Part shown: in pieces, positions 1-6,706 of the stretch
Layout of the letters: each line of letters opens with the position of its first letter
Numbering within the stretch: the stretch's first letter is position 1
NCBI RefSeq assembly: GCF_013004645.1
Contig: NZ_JABEME010000009.1
Coordinates: forward strand, 124,001 to 188,000
Direction of reading: 5' to 3'
Origin: Stenotrophomonas africana
GTDB taxonomy: Bacteria > Pseudomonadota > Gammaproteobacteria > Xanthomonadales > Xanthomonadaceae
Length of the DNA: 64,000 nucleotides
Program-made: the position numbers and the translations under genes
Notes under the pieces: generated by a model
What the model was told of the DNA's origin: nothing
The model's database searches: none
What the model saw: only the letters and a program-made list of their open reading frames with translations

Positions 1-498
1 CTGTCAACCGTGTTGTGAGATTTCGCTTCTCGCAGCACCTCCGGAGAGATGTGCAGTTAGCCGAAAATGATATGAAATCTCCGCAGCGATGGCTTCAGAT
101 CATGGGGCGAGCTCCAATTCTGCGATGCTCGGTCGATTTCGAGATGCAGCGACTTTAGTGCTGAATCCTCGTTTGGGCGGCAGGGTGAACGTGGTCGAAG
201 GCGACACCTAATTATTCTGCAACCTAATCAGTAGGAGCGGCTTGGGTCAGAATTGATGTCGGAGATCATGAGTTTCAGCGACATGGTTCGGCCGGTCTGG
301 GCCAAAGACGTCACTTTCGAGCTGAGCTATGCCATGGGGTACAACGGCGTGTTCGGGTACTGTGCCTACCCAGCTAGCGAGTGCAGACGTCCCGCCGGGC
401 ATGAAGGTGGGGGGGGGCGTGAGAGCGGCCGAAGCTGGTGCAATGGTCGTAGGGATTGACCAGCTGGAGGCGGGCAACCGATTGAGAAGTTGGACCGG
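1..498. other. Gene-poor edge of a degraded island
   Basis: I see no convincing gene here. Short open frames on both strands match no family I recognise, and none is preceded by a good ribosome-binding site. The stretch is less regular in codon structure than the rest of the window and sits next to a truncated integrase and the tmRNA gene. It is therefore probably leftover mobile-element DNA. It contains a run of nine G at 409-417, where two short open frames are in different registers on either side. Confidence 0.4.
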
Positions 499-666
499 CT
501 ACAGGCCAATCGACAGCAGCTTCTTCTTGCCGGCGATGCGGTACTTCCAGCGCCAGTTGCGTGCGCCGATCGGGGTGAGGTGCAGGTACAGGCCGCCACC
601 GTCGGTGATCTTCTGCGGCTTGTCGCTGGGCTTGGCGCGCCTGATTACTGCGTCGGTCAGATGCAT
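499..666 (-). pseudogene. Truncated P4-type tyrosine integrase, N-terminal fragment
   Basis: The 55-residue frame starts MHLTDAVIRRAKPSDKP and continues with DGGGLYLHLTP, NWRWKYR and GKKKLLSIGL. This is the typical start of the DUF4102 arm-binding domain of P4-family integrases, which are about 400 residues long. The frame stops right after the LLSIGL block, and the DNA beyond it does not continue the family in any frame, so the core-binding and catalytic domains (R-H-R-Y) are missing. It lies immediately beyond the 3' end of ssrA on the same strand. That is where integrases using the tmRNA gene as attachment site are normally found. It cannot be an active recombinase. Confidence 0.75.
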
Positions 667-762
667 TGGGGGTATCGCTTCATTGGGTGCGGTCGGATAC
701 CTCTTGATGTCCCCTGCCGTCTCACGGATTGAAACGGATCGCCCCGGTCTGACGCGGACAAT

Positions 763-806
763 AAAAAAGCCCGGAAACCCTTTGTGATGCGGGGGTTTCC
801 GGGCTT
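763..806 (-). terminator. Rho-independent terminator of ssrA
   Basis: On the minus strand AAGCCCGGAAACCC (806-793) pairs perfectly with GGGTTTCCGGGCTT (780-767) and is followed by a T run. It begins about 26 nt past the mature tmRNA 3' end. Confidence 0.85.
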
Positions 807-831
807 CTCCGGTCCTTGACGAACCGTTCGT

Positions 832-1224
832 TGGTGGAGGTGGGCGGAATTGAACCGCCGTCCGAAGGCACTCCATCCCCAGCACTACATGCTTAGCTCA
901 CCGTTGAATCTCATCCCCGAGCAGCACGGTGTGCAAAGCGCACCCGGGAACCAGCCTGTTGTGTTCTAGTGCCGGACTGACAGGCAGCCGCCCAGCGCGA
1001 TTCCATGATAATGACTCTACGCTGCGAGCATGGACACAAGCAGTTTCGAGGCTCCGCCTAAGTCGGCAGAAGGTCACGCACCGCAGTTTTTAGGCTGCGA
1101 GAGCGACCGGAGCGTAGTTGTCGTCGTTGGCAACTAGAGTTTTGCAGCTGGATTTACGAGGAAAGCTACCCCCTCGGCATGCGCCAGGCGACTTCACAAC
1201 CCCCGTCGAAACCAATGCACCCCC
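832..1224 (-). ncRNA. ssrA: tmRNA (transfer-messenger RNA)
   Basis: This is the one-piece tmRNA that rescues ribosomes stalled on broken mRNAs together with SmpB. The 5' end reads GGGGGTGCATTGGTTTCGAC. The 3' end closes with a T-arm containing GGTTCAATTCC and then CACCTCCACCA. The first seven bases GGGGGTG pair with CACCTCC to form the tRNA-like acceptor stem, and a CCA end is encoded. The tag reading frame (1131-1090) encodes ANDDNYAPVALAA followed by TAA. The final LAA is the usual proteolysis signal read by ClpXP. The ends are set by the acceptor stem. Its protein partner smpB lies about 900 nt away on the same strand, and an integrase fragment abuts its 3' side. Confidence 0.95.
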
Positions 1225-1444
1225 GGTTTCTTCAAGTTCTGCAAGGTACAAGGCCTGTTTCGTGTCGCCACGGCCAGTGCCTGCCCAACGCTGGCAATGC
1301 TACGCCAAATCAGCTGAACAGTCACCTTGGCAATCCACAACATGTTGTAGAGCCAGTGTCATAGCGGATTGCTAACGTCATTGGCACGGATTTGCGACAC
1401 ACTGGCGACGACCATCCGGGCCAGGACAGACACGGAGACTGTGG

Positions 1445-2017
1445 GTGACCGATGCAAGCCAACAACGCAGCCTGCGGCAACTGATCGGGCCGGTCGGTGC
1501 CGATTACCAGCGGCGCGCGTTGCCGCCGGGCTGGGTCTGGGCGGTGCTGGCGGTTTTGCTCGCGGCCACTTGGCTGACCGAACTGCCGGCAACGGCGGCC
1601 GCGGCATTGGTCGCCAGTGCGGTGGTGGTGCATTGGTCACAGCGCGGTCGCATCCATTGGCTGGGGTGGCGCCTGCCGGGCCTGGCGGTGCTCGCGGCCC
1701 TGCTGTGGGGGCCGGAAGTGCTGTCGCAGTGGTTCGAGCACGGGCTGGCCGTGGTGCTGATGTCGCTGGCCAGTCTCAGTATTGGCGTGCACGTGTGGCA
1801 GTCGCGGCAGATGGCCCGCCAGCTGCAGGGCGCGGCTGATGCGCTGGACGATGCCCAGCTGCTGGCACTGTTGCCAGCGGATGCTGCCGAACTGGCCCGG
1901 AAATGGCGGGCAGGTGATGACCGTTGTGCATCGGAACTGGCCGTGGTGATGCACCTGGCGGTGATGCACGCAGCCCTGGCACCGCGCATGCGCGGGCAGG
2001 GCGTGCTGGCGGGTTGA
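1445..2017 (+). CDS. Conserved hypothetical membrane protein (190 aa)
   Basis: I do not recognise a characterised family. The protein has four hydrophobic segments likely to span the membrane: two near residues 29-63 (WVWAVLAVLLAATWL and AAAALVASAVVVHW) and two near residues 76-120. A soluble alanine- and leucine-rich C-terminal half of about 70 residues follows, with several acidic pairs (DALDDAQ, RAGDDRC). The start is a GTG with a GGAG seven bases upstream; a nearby ATG is out of frame. It stands alone between ssrA and a cluster of REP palindromes and is not in an obvious operon. Confidence 0.7.
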   Translation: MTDASQQRSLRQLIGPVGADYQRRALPPGWVWAVLAVLLAATWLTELPATAAAALVASAVVVHWSQRGRIHWLGWRLPGLAVLAALLWGPEVLSQWFEHGLAVVLMSLASLSIGVHVWQSRQMARQLQGAADALDDAQLLALLPADAAELARKWRAGDDRCASELAVVMHLAVMHAALAPRMRGQGVLAG

Positions 2018-2027
2018 CCCGCCTTTT

Positions 2028-2125
2028 GTAGAGTCGAGCCATGCTCGACTGCTTTTCTTACCGAAGCCGAGCATGGCTCGGCTCTACAGAAGACCAAGGC
2101 AGCCGAGCATGGCTCGACTCGACAG
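2028..2125. repeat. Cluster of three SMAG-type REP palindromes
   Basis: Three related stem-loops share the core CGAGCCATGCTCG or its complement. The first (2028-2050) begins GTAGAGTCGAGCC. The second (2065-2087) is inverted and ends GGCTCTAC. The third (2101-2125) is a degenerate inverted copy ending ACTCGAC. A GTAG tetranucleotide before a GC-rich palindrome is the hallmark of the S. maltophilia SMAG family. They fill the space between two convergent genes. Confidence 0.85.
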
Positions 2126-2142
2126 GGTGATGCGCAGCCGCC

Positions 2143-2646
2143 TTACGCGTCGCGGTTGCCGCGACGCATGACACGCTGCTTTTCGATCGCCCAGTCGCGG
2201 TCCTTGGCGGCATCGCGCTTGTCGTGGGTCTGCTTGCCCTTGGCCAGAGCGACTTCGAGCTTGATCTTGTTCTTGCTCCAGTACATCGCGGTGGGCACGA
2301 TCGTGTAGCCATCGCGCTCGACCTTGCCAACCAGCTTGTCGATCTCGCTCCGGTGCAGCAGCAGCTTGCGATCGCGCCGGTCGTTGGCTACGACATGGGT
2401 CGAGGCCTGGATCAACGGCGTGATCTGCGCGCCGATCAGGAAGATCTCACCATCCTTCACGTAGGCGTAGGCGTCGACGATGTTGCCGCGGCCCGCACGG
2501 ATCGACTTCACCTCCCAGCCCTGCAGGGCCAGGCCGGCTTCGAAGCGGTCTTCGATGTGGTACTCGTGGCGGGCACGCTTGTTCAACGCGATGGTCTTGG
2601 TGGCCGTCGCGCTCTTTGCTTTATCCTTGCCGCTGTTCTTGCTCAT
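2143..2646 (-). CDS. smpB: SsrA-binding protein SmpB
   Basis: SmpB is the small RNA-binding protein that carries alanyl-tmRNA into stalled ribosomes and mimics the missing codon-anticodon helix. The 167-residue length fits the family. The N-terminal barrel shows [20 protein letters not shown] and GWEVKS near residues 23-50, and [10 protein letters not shown] further on. The C-terminal tail [18 protein letters not shown] is the basic extension that enters the mRNA channel. The open frame extends far upstream; I chose the ATG at 2646 because [11 protein letters not shown] is a typical lysine-rich SmpB start and the upstream part overlaps ratA on the other strand. It is divergent from ratA with 57 bp between start codons, as in many gammaproteobacteria. 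Confidence 0.97.
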   Translation of the reverse strand: MSKNSGKDKAKSATATKTIALNKRARHEYHIEDRFEAGLALQGWEVKSIRAGRGNIVDAYAYVKDGEIFLIGAQITPLIQASTHVVANDRRDRKLLLHRSEIDKLVGKVERDGYTIVPTAMYWSKNKIKLEVALAKGKQTHDKRDAAKDRDWAIEKQRVMRRGNRDA

Positions 2647-2703
2647 TTCCGTATTGTCTCCGATTCGGGCCTGCCCGGTCGATTGCCGAAACGTCCTGTA
2701 TTC

Positions 2704-3129
2704 ATGCCTACTATCCGCCGCAGCGCCCTGGTCGAACATTCGGCCGCGCGCATGTTCGACCTGGTCAATGACGTCCAGGCCTATCCGCGCCGCTTCCGCT
2801 GGTGCTCGGCCGCCCAGATCCTGGAGCAGGGCGAGGACCGCCTGGTGGCGCGTCTGGACCTGGGCCTGGGCTCGTTCAGTACCTGGTTCCAGACTGAAAA
2901 CACCCTGCAGCGCCCGCACAGCATCGACATGCAGCTGCGCGATGGCCCGTTCAAGCAGCTGCACGGCCGCTGGGAGTTCCATGCGCTGGCCGAAGATGCC
3001 TGCAAGGTCACCCTGACCCTGGATTTCGAGCCCAGTTCGCGCCTGCTCGGTCCGGCCCTGGCGTTGGGCTTCCAGAGCCTGGCCGACCGCATGGTCAACG
3101 ACTTCATCCGCGTTGCCGACGAGGCCTGA
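2704..3129 (+). CDS. ratA: RatA family ribosome-association/ubiquinone-binding (START-like) protein
   Basis: This is a 141-residue member of the Coq10/RatA branch of the START-like fold. In E. coli, RatA binds 50S subunits and blocks 70S formation; relatives of Coq10 bind ubiquinone, so the physiological role here is uncertain. Diagnostic sequence includes [20 protein letters not shown] at the start, [14 protein letters not shown], and the closing helix [20 protein letters not shown]. The ATG at 2704 gives the family's normal N-terminus. It is followed three bases later by rnfH, and smpB is divergent upstream, the same trio found in E. coli. Confidence 0.92.
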   Translation: MPTIRRSALVEHSAARMFDLVNDVQAYPRRFRWCSAAQILEQGEDRLVARLDLGLGSFSTWFQTENTLQRPHSIDMQLRDGPFKQLHGRWEFHALAEDACKVTLTLDFEPSSRLLGPALALGFQSLADRMVNDFIRVADEA

Positions 3130-3132
3130 GCG

Positions 3133-3390
3133 ATGATCGAGGTCGAGGTGGTGCTGGTCTGGCCGCAGCGGGTGCTTTCGCGCCGGTTGCAGCTGGACGA
3201 GGGCGCGACCGTGGCCGAGGCGATTGCCGCTGCCGCGCTGGAAGGCAGTGCCAACTGCCCGGCGGTGGCCGTGCATGGGGTACTGGCGCGCCCGCAGCAG
3301 GCACTGCTGGATGGCGACCGCATCGAGCTGCTACGCCCGTTGCAGGCCGACCCCAAGGACAACCGCCGGCGACGCGCGCTCGGCGGTTAG
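3133..3390 (+). CDS. rnfH: RnfH/UPF0125 family ubiquitin-like protein
   Basis: An 85-residue beta-grasp protein of the RnfH family, which has no settled function despite its name. It opens [14 protein letters not shown] and contains the [11 protein letters not shown] helix region, a [10 protein letters not shown] segment and the terminal [12 protein letters not shown] seen across the family. It sits three bases after ratA and is probably translated from the same mRNA, as in other gammaproteobacteria where the two genes are linked. Confidence 0.9.
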   Translation: MIEVEVVLVWPQRVLSRRLQLDEGATVAEAIAAAALEGSANCPAVAVHGVLARPQQALLDGDRIELLRPLQADPKDNRRRRALGG

Positions 3391-3399
3391 TTCCCACGA

Positions 3400-3417
3400 C
3401 CCGTCCCGGAGGACGGG
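3400..3417. terminator. Hairpin between convergent rnfH and bamE
   Basis: CCCGTCC, loop CGGA, then GGACGGG, placed ten bases after the rnfH stop and ten before the bamE stop. No T run follows on either strand, so it may act as a weak bidirectional terminator or only as an mRNA end-stabilising hairpin. Confidence 0.4.
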
Positions 3418-3426
3418 CAGGGGGCC

Positions 3427-3819
3427 TCAGCGGCCCTTCTTCTTCTTGTCCTTCGGCAGGTTGCGGCCGAACTGGCGCACGGTCTGCTGGGCCAGGGCCT
3501 TGTCGTTGCCCGGGAAGTAGTCGCCTTCCCAGCGCGTCACGGTGTCGTTCTCGAAGAACACCACGAAGTTCTTCACCTCGGTACGGCCCAGGCGGTTCAC
3601 GCGCTGGCTGGAGGTGTAGTCCCAGCGCTGGGCGTGGAACGGGTCGGGAATGGACGGGGTGCCCAGCAGCGCGGTGACCTGCTGCTTGCTCTGCCCGACC
3701 TGCAGCTTGGCCACGGCATCTTCCCGGATCAGGTTGCCCTGATAGATGGGTTGCTTGTAGATGATGCCGCACCCGGTGGTGGACAGGGCGACGGCGGCGA
3801 CCAACAGGAGATTGCGCAT
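3427..3819 (-). CDS. bamE: Outer membrane protein assembly factor BamE (SmpA/OmlA)
   Basis: A small lipoprotein of the BAM complex, which folds beta-barrel proteins into the outer membrane. The signal peptide ends in the lipobox LSTTGC, giving Cys17 as the lipidated residue. The mature part has the SmpA_OmlA fold with GNLIREDAVAKLQVGQSKQQ, LLGTPSIPDPFHAQRWDY and a beta-strand VVFFENDTVTRWEGD. The C-terminus is unusually basic (LPKDKKKKGR). At 130 residues it is a little longer than E. coli BamE (113). It is divergent from fur, the arrangement known for omlA and fur in Xanthomonas. Confidence 0.93.
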   Translation of the reverse strand: MRNLLLVAAVALSTTGCGIIYKQPIYQGNLIREDAVAKLQVGQSKQQVTALLGTPSIPDPFHAQRWDYTSSQRVNRLGRTEVKNFVVFFENDTVTRWEGDYFPGNDKALAQQTVRQFGRNLPKDKKKKGR

Positions 3820-3852
3820 CGGGACTGGCGGTTGGGGAAATCAAACCGATGA

Positions 3853-3858
3853 TACACT
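3853..3858 (+). promoter_or_regulatory. Possible -10 box of the fur promoter
   Basis: TGATACACT (3850-3858) resembles an extended -10, with a TTGGGG (3832-3837) 15 bases before the hexamer. It lies in the 103-bp space between divergent bamE and fur. It is prediction only; I see no convincing Fur box beside it. Confidence 0.3.
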
Positions 3859-3922
3859 CCCGGCGTGCCACCGCGACCCAATCCGAGGCAGCTGGCGCTA
3901 AATCGCCAATGAACGGAGACCT

Positions 3923-4330
3923 ATGGAAACCCACGACCTGCGTAAAGTCGGCCTGAAGGTGACCCATCCGCGGATGCGGATCCTGGCGCTGCTCGAGCAG
4001 CGCAATGCCCAGCACCACATGACCGCCGAAGACATCTACCGCCAGCTGCTCGAGCATGGCGACGAGATCGGTCTGGCGACGGTCTACCGGGTGCTGACCC
4101 AGTTCGAGGCCGCCGGCCTCGTGCTCAAGCACAATTTCGAAGGCGGCCAGGCCGTCTACGAGCTGGACCGCGGCGGCCACCACGACCACATGGTCGACGT
4201 GGACAGCGGCAAGATCATCGAGTTCGAAAGCCACGAGATCGAGGAGCTGCAGCGCAAGATCGCAGCCGACCACGGCTACGAACTGGAAGAGCACTCGCTG
4301 GTGCTGTACGTGCGCAAGAAGCGCAAGTAA
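3923..4330 (+). CDS. fur: Ferric uptake regulator Fur
   Basis: The iron-responsive repressor of iron uptake genes, 135 residues. The winged-helix DNA-binding half carries VGLKVTHPRMRILALLEQ, MTAEDIYRQLL and the recognition segment GLATVYRVLTQFEAAGLV. The C-terminal metal-binding half has GGHHDHMVDVDSGKIIEFES. The CxxC pairs that bind structural zinc in E. coli Fur are absent: there is no cysteine in the whole protein, as I recall for Fur of Xanthomonas. A ribosome-binding site GGAGA lies just before the ATG, and a strong terminator follows, so it is probably transcribed alone. Confidence 0.97.
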   Translation: METHDLRKVGLKVTHPRMRILALLEQRNAQHHMTAEDIYRQLLEHGDEIGLATVYRVLTQFEAAGLVLKHNFEGGQAVYELDRGGHHDHMVDVDSGKIIEFESHEIEELQRKIAADHGYELEEHSLVLYVRKKRK

Positions 4331-4356
4331 GCCGTTCCGGCCAGCCAGATGCGACG

Positions 4357-4382
4357 AAACCCCGGGCCTGCCCGGGGTTTTT
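4357..4382 (+). terminator. Rho-independent terminator after fur
   Basis: AAACCCCGGG, loop CCTG, CCCGGGGTTT with a run of five T (4378-4382). It begins 26 bases past the fur stop codon. Confidence 0.9.
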
Positions 4383-4388
4383 CGTTGC

Positions 4389-5633
4389 TTACGGTAGATC
4401 CACGCCACGCGTGGATGGACCCATCAGCACCTCCAGATCCACCGCCTCGGCCATCGCCCGGTTCCCCGCATCACCCGGATGCAGGTGATCGCCGGAGTCG
4501 TAGGCGGCGGCCATCCGTGAGGGGGCGACCGGGTCGCGCAGCGCCGCGTCCAGGTCGATCACCGCGTCAAACGGGCTGTCCGTGCGCAGCCAGGCATTGA
4601 GCTGCTGGCGCAGGACCTCCTTGTCCGGGTGGTAGTAGTCGTCCAGCGGCGTGCCGGGCAGGGCGCCGGCAAACGGTGTCAGGGTGGCGCCTACGATCCG
4701 AACACCTCGGCCTCGGGCCTGCTCGGCCAGGACGCGATACCCCGCCTGAAGTTCGGCCAGCGTGGGCCGGGCCTGGCTCCGGGCGAACGCGGTGCCGGGC
4801 CAGCTGATGTCGTTGATACCGATCAGCACGACCACACTGGCCACGCCGGGCTGATCCAGCACGTCACGCTGGAAGCGGGCCAGGGCGGATTCGCCCATGC
4901 CATTGCGCAGCAGCCGCCCCCCGGAAATACCGGCGTTGATCACGGCAACGCCCCGCCGTGCCAGACGCGCGGCCAGGTGGTCGGTCCAGCGCTGGTCCTG
5001 GTCCAGGCTGGCGGTGGCGCCGTCGGTGATCGAGTCCCCGAGCACCACCACGCTGCGTGTGTTGGCGGCGGCCTCGACCTCGATGCCGGCCAGGAACAGC
5101 CGGGCAGTGGTGCTGCTGGCCCCGCTCAGAGCCTGGGCCAGGCTCTGGTCGCCGGGCGCAATCCAACTGGTCTGCCGACCCTCCCAATGAAACGTCTGCA
5201 CTGGCGTCGGCCCCGGTACGAAGACATTGACCTGCAACGCCTGGCGATCTTCGGTGGCCACCGCCAGCGGATCGCTCAGCCGTTCCTGCCCTGGGCCGAT
5301 CAGCACCCCGGGCTGGCCGTCGAAACTGAGCGGCTGCGGGATGTCCCCCGTCCGGGCGGCCACGCTCGCCGCTCCGATCCGCAGCGGCTGCGTGCCGTAG
5401 GCATTGCTCAGTCGCACCCGCAGCCGAGGCCCGCCCAGGCTGATGCGCGCCGTCTGGCGGAAGGTCTGGTCCTGCAGTGCGGCCGGGACCAGGGTCGGGA
5501 ACAGGAACGCCCCACCCCAGACCGGTTGCGGGCTGGCCTGCCAGCTGGCGACCCAGTGCGGGACAGTTGAGGCGCCGGCGGCCCCGGACAAGGTGAGCAG
5601 GGCGGTGGCGGTGAGCAGGCGCAAGCGGTTCAT
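4389..5633 (-). CDS. Secreted SGNH/GDSL-family esterase or acylhydrolase
   Basis: A 414-residue predicted exported hydrolase. The N-terminus MNRLRLLTATALLTLSGAAGAS is a signal peptide; a frame extending 24 residues upstream exists, but only this Met gives a clean signal. Residues about 25-190 form a beta-rich accessory domain (SWQASPQPVWGG, RVRLSNAYG). The SGNH catalytic domain follows with block I VVVLGDSITDG (nucleophile Ser201), block II glycine region INAGISGGRLL, block III IGINDIS and block V DHLHPGDAG with the catalytic Asp-His. The substrate cannot be told from sequence. The last eleven residues (GPSTRGVDLP region) are encoded by a REP palindrome. It is divergent from a LysR regulator that may control it. 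Confidence 0.85.
   Translation of the reverse strand: MNRLRLLTATALLTLSGAAGASTVPHWVASWQASPQPVWGGAFLFPTLVPAALQDQTFRQTARISLGGPRLRVRLSNAYGTQPLRIGAASVAARTGDIPQPLSFDGQPGVLIGPGQERLSDPLAVATEDRQALQVNVFVPGPTPVQTFHWEGRQTSWIAPGDQSLAQALSGASSTTARLFLAGIEVEAAANTRSVVVLGDSITDGATASLDQDQRWTDHLAARLARRGVAVINAGISGGRLLRNGMGESALARFQRDVLDQPGVASVVVLIGINDISWPGTAFARSQARPTLAELQAGYRVLAEQARGRGVRIVGATLTPFAGALPGTPLDDYYHPDKEVLRQQLNAWLRTDSPFDAVIDLDAALRDPVAPSRMAAAYDSGDHLHPGDAGNRAMAEAVDLEVLMGPSTRGVDLP
4394..4416 (+). repeat. SMAG-type REP palindrome inside a gene end
   Basis: Starts GTAGATCCACGCCACGCGTGG: GTAG followed by the ATCCACGC/GCGTGGAT palindrome. It overlaps the last codons of the esterase gene on the opposite strand. 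Confidence 0.8.
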
Positions 5634-5730
5634 CGGGCGGTCCTGAGTGAAGGGAGCGCCATGGTGATTCCGCACGTATCTGTGAACTAGACTGCGCATG
5701 GACAATCATCTGTGAACTGGATTCATCGCC

Positions 5731-6648
5731 ATGGCGCGACCCGACATCAACCGATCCGGCGAACTGGAAGTGTTCGTGCGGGTGATCGAGACCGGCGGCT
5801 TCTCCGCCGCCGCCCGCACGCTGGACATGACGCCGTCGGCGGTGAGCAAACTTGTGGCCCGCCTGGAGCAGCGGCTGGGTACGCGCCTGCTGCAGCGCTC
5901 CACCCGCCAGCTGCAGCTGACCCCGGAGGGCTGTGCCTTCTACGAGCGCGGCCTGCGCGTACTGGCCGATCTGGAGGAGGCCGAGCGCTGCGCCAGCGCT
6001 CATGCCGAGCCGCGCGGACGCCTGCGGGTCAATTCCAATGTCCCATTCGGCCAGCACTTTCTGTTGCCGCTGCTGCCGGCGTTCCTCGAGCGCAATCCCC
6101 AGGTTGGGGTCGACCTGACTCTCAACGACGAGGTGATCGACCTGCTTGAGCAGCGCACCGACGTGGCGGTGCGCGCCGGTCCGCTGAAGAGCTCCAGCCT
6201 GGTGGCACGGCGGCTGGGCGCGACGCGGATGATGATCGTGGCCGCGCCGGCCTACGCGCAGCGGCACGGACTGCCGCGCAACGTTGAGGAGCTGCTGTCG
6301 CACAACCGTCTGGACATCGGCCATGCGCGTGCGATGCAGGGCTGGCCCTTGCTGCAGGACGGACGCGAGCGGATGGTGCTGCCCAGTGGCAATGCCCGCG
6401 CCAGCAATGGCGATGCGTTGCGGCAGCTGGTGTTGGGAGGGCTGGGCATGGCACGCCTGGCAGCGTTCCAGGTGCAGCAGGACATCGCCGCCGGGCGCTT
6501 GCTGCCGGTGCTGGAAGAGGCCAACCCAGGTGACCTGGAAGAGGTGCACGCGGTGTTCCTGGGGCAGGGCGGTTACCTGCCGCTGCGGGTGCGCGCGTTT
6601 CTTGATTTCCTGGTGGAGAACGTCGACCTGACGCAGCCACGGGGGTAG
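5731..6648 (+). CDS. LysR-family transcriptional regulator
   Basis: A 305-residue regulator of the usual family size. The N-terminal winged helix-turn-helix is complete: GELEVFVRVIETGGFSAAAR, then MTPSAVSKLVARLEQRLGT and LLQRSTRQLQLTPEG. The rest is the periplasmic-binding-like effector domain, with VNSNVPFGQHFLLPLLPAFL and the LLEQRTDVAVRAGPL segment typical of the CrgA/DsdC-like branch. It is divergent from the esterase, a common pairing in which the regulator controls its neighbour, though that is inference. The stop codon TAG lies inside the GTAG of a REP palindrome. Confidence 0.93.
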   Translation: MARPDINRSGELEVFVRVIETGGFSAAARTLDMTPSAVSKLVARLEQRLGTRLLQRSTRQLQLTPEGCAFYERGLRVLADLEEAERCASAHAEPRGRLRVNSNVPFGQHFLLPLLPAFLERNPQVGVDLTLNDEVIDLLEQRTDVAVRAGPLKSSSLVARRLGATRMMIVAAPAYAQRHGLPRNVEELLSHNRLDIGHARAMQGWPLLQDGRERMVLPSGNARASNGDALRQLVLGGLGMARLAAFQVQQDIAAGRLLPVLEEANPGDLEEVHAVFLGQGGYLPLRVRAFLDFLVENVDLTQPRG

Positions 6649-6667
6649 TGCCGGCCGCTGGCCGGCA
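6645..6667 (+). repeat. SMAG-type REP palindrome
   Basis: GTAG followed by TGCCGGCCGCTGGCCGGCA. The TAG stop of the LysR gene is the last three bases of the GTAG. A partial inverted copy (GGTGCCGGCATTACA) follows at 6699. Confidence 0.85.
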
Positions 6668-6706
6668 ACCTCACGGTCTTCGGCCCCCCGATCACGGGTG
6701 CCGGCA

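Noticed and set aside
1382..1395. TTGGCACGGATTTGC, resembling a sigma54 promoter upstream of the gene at 1445.
   Set aside because: Only nine bases separate the GG and GC dinucleotides; sigma54 promoters need ten, and this spacing is strict.
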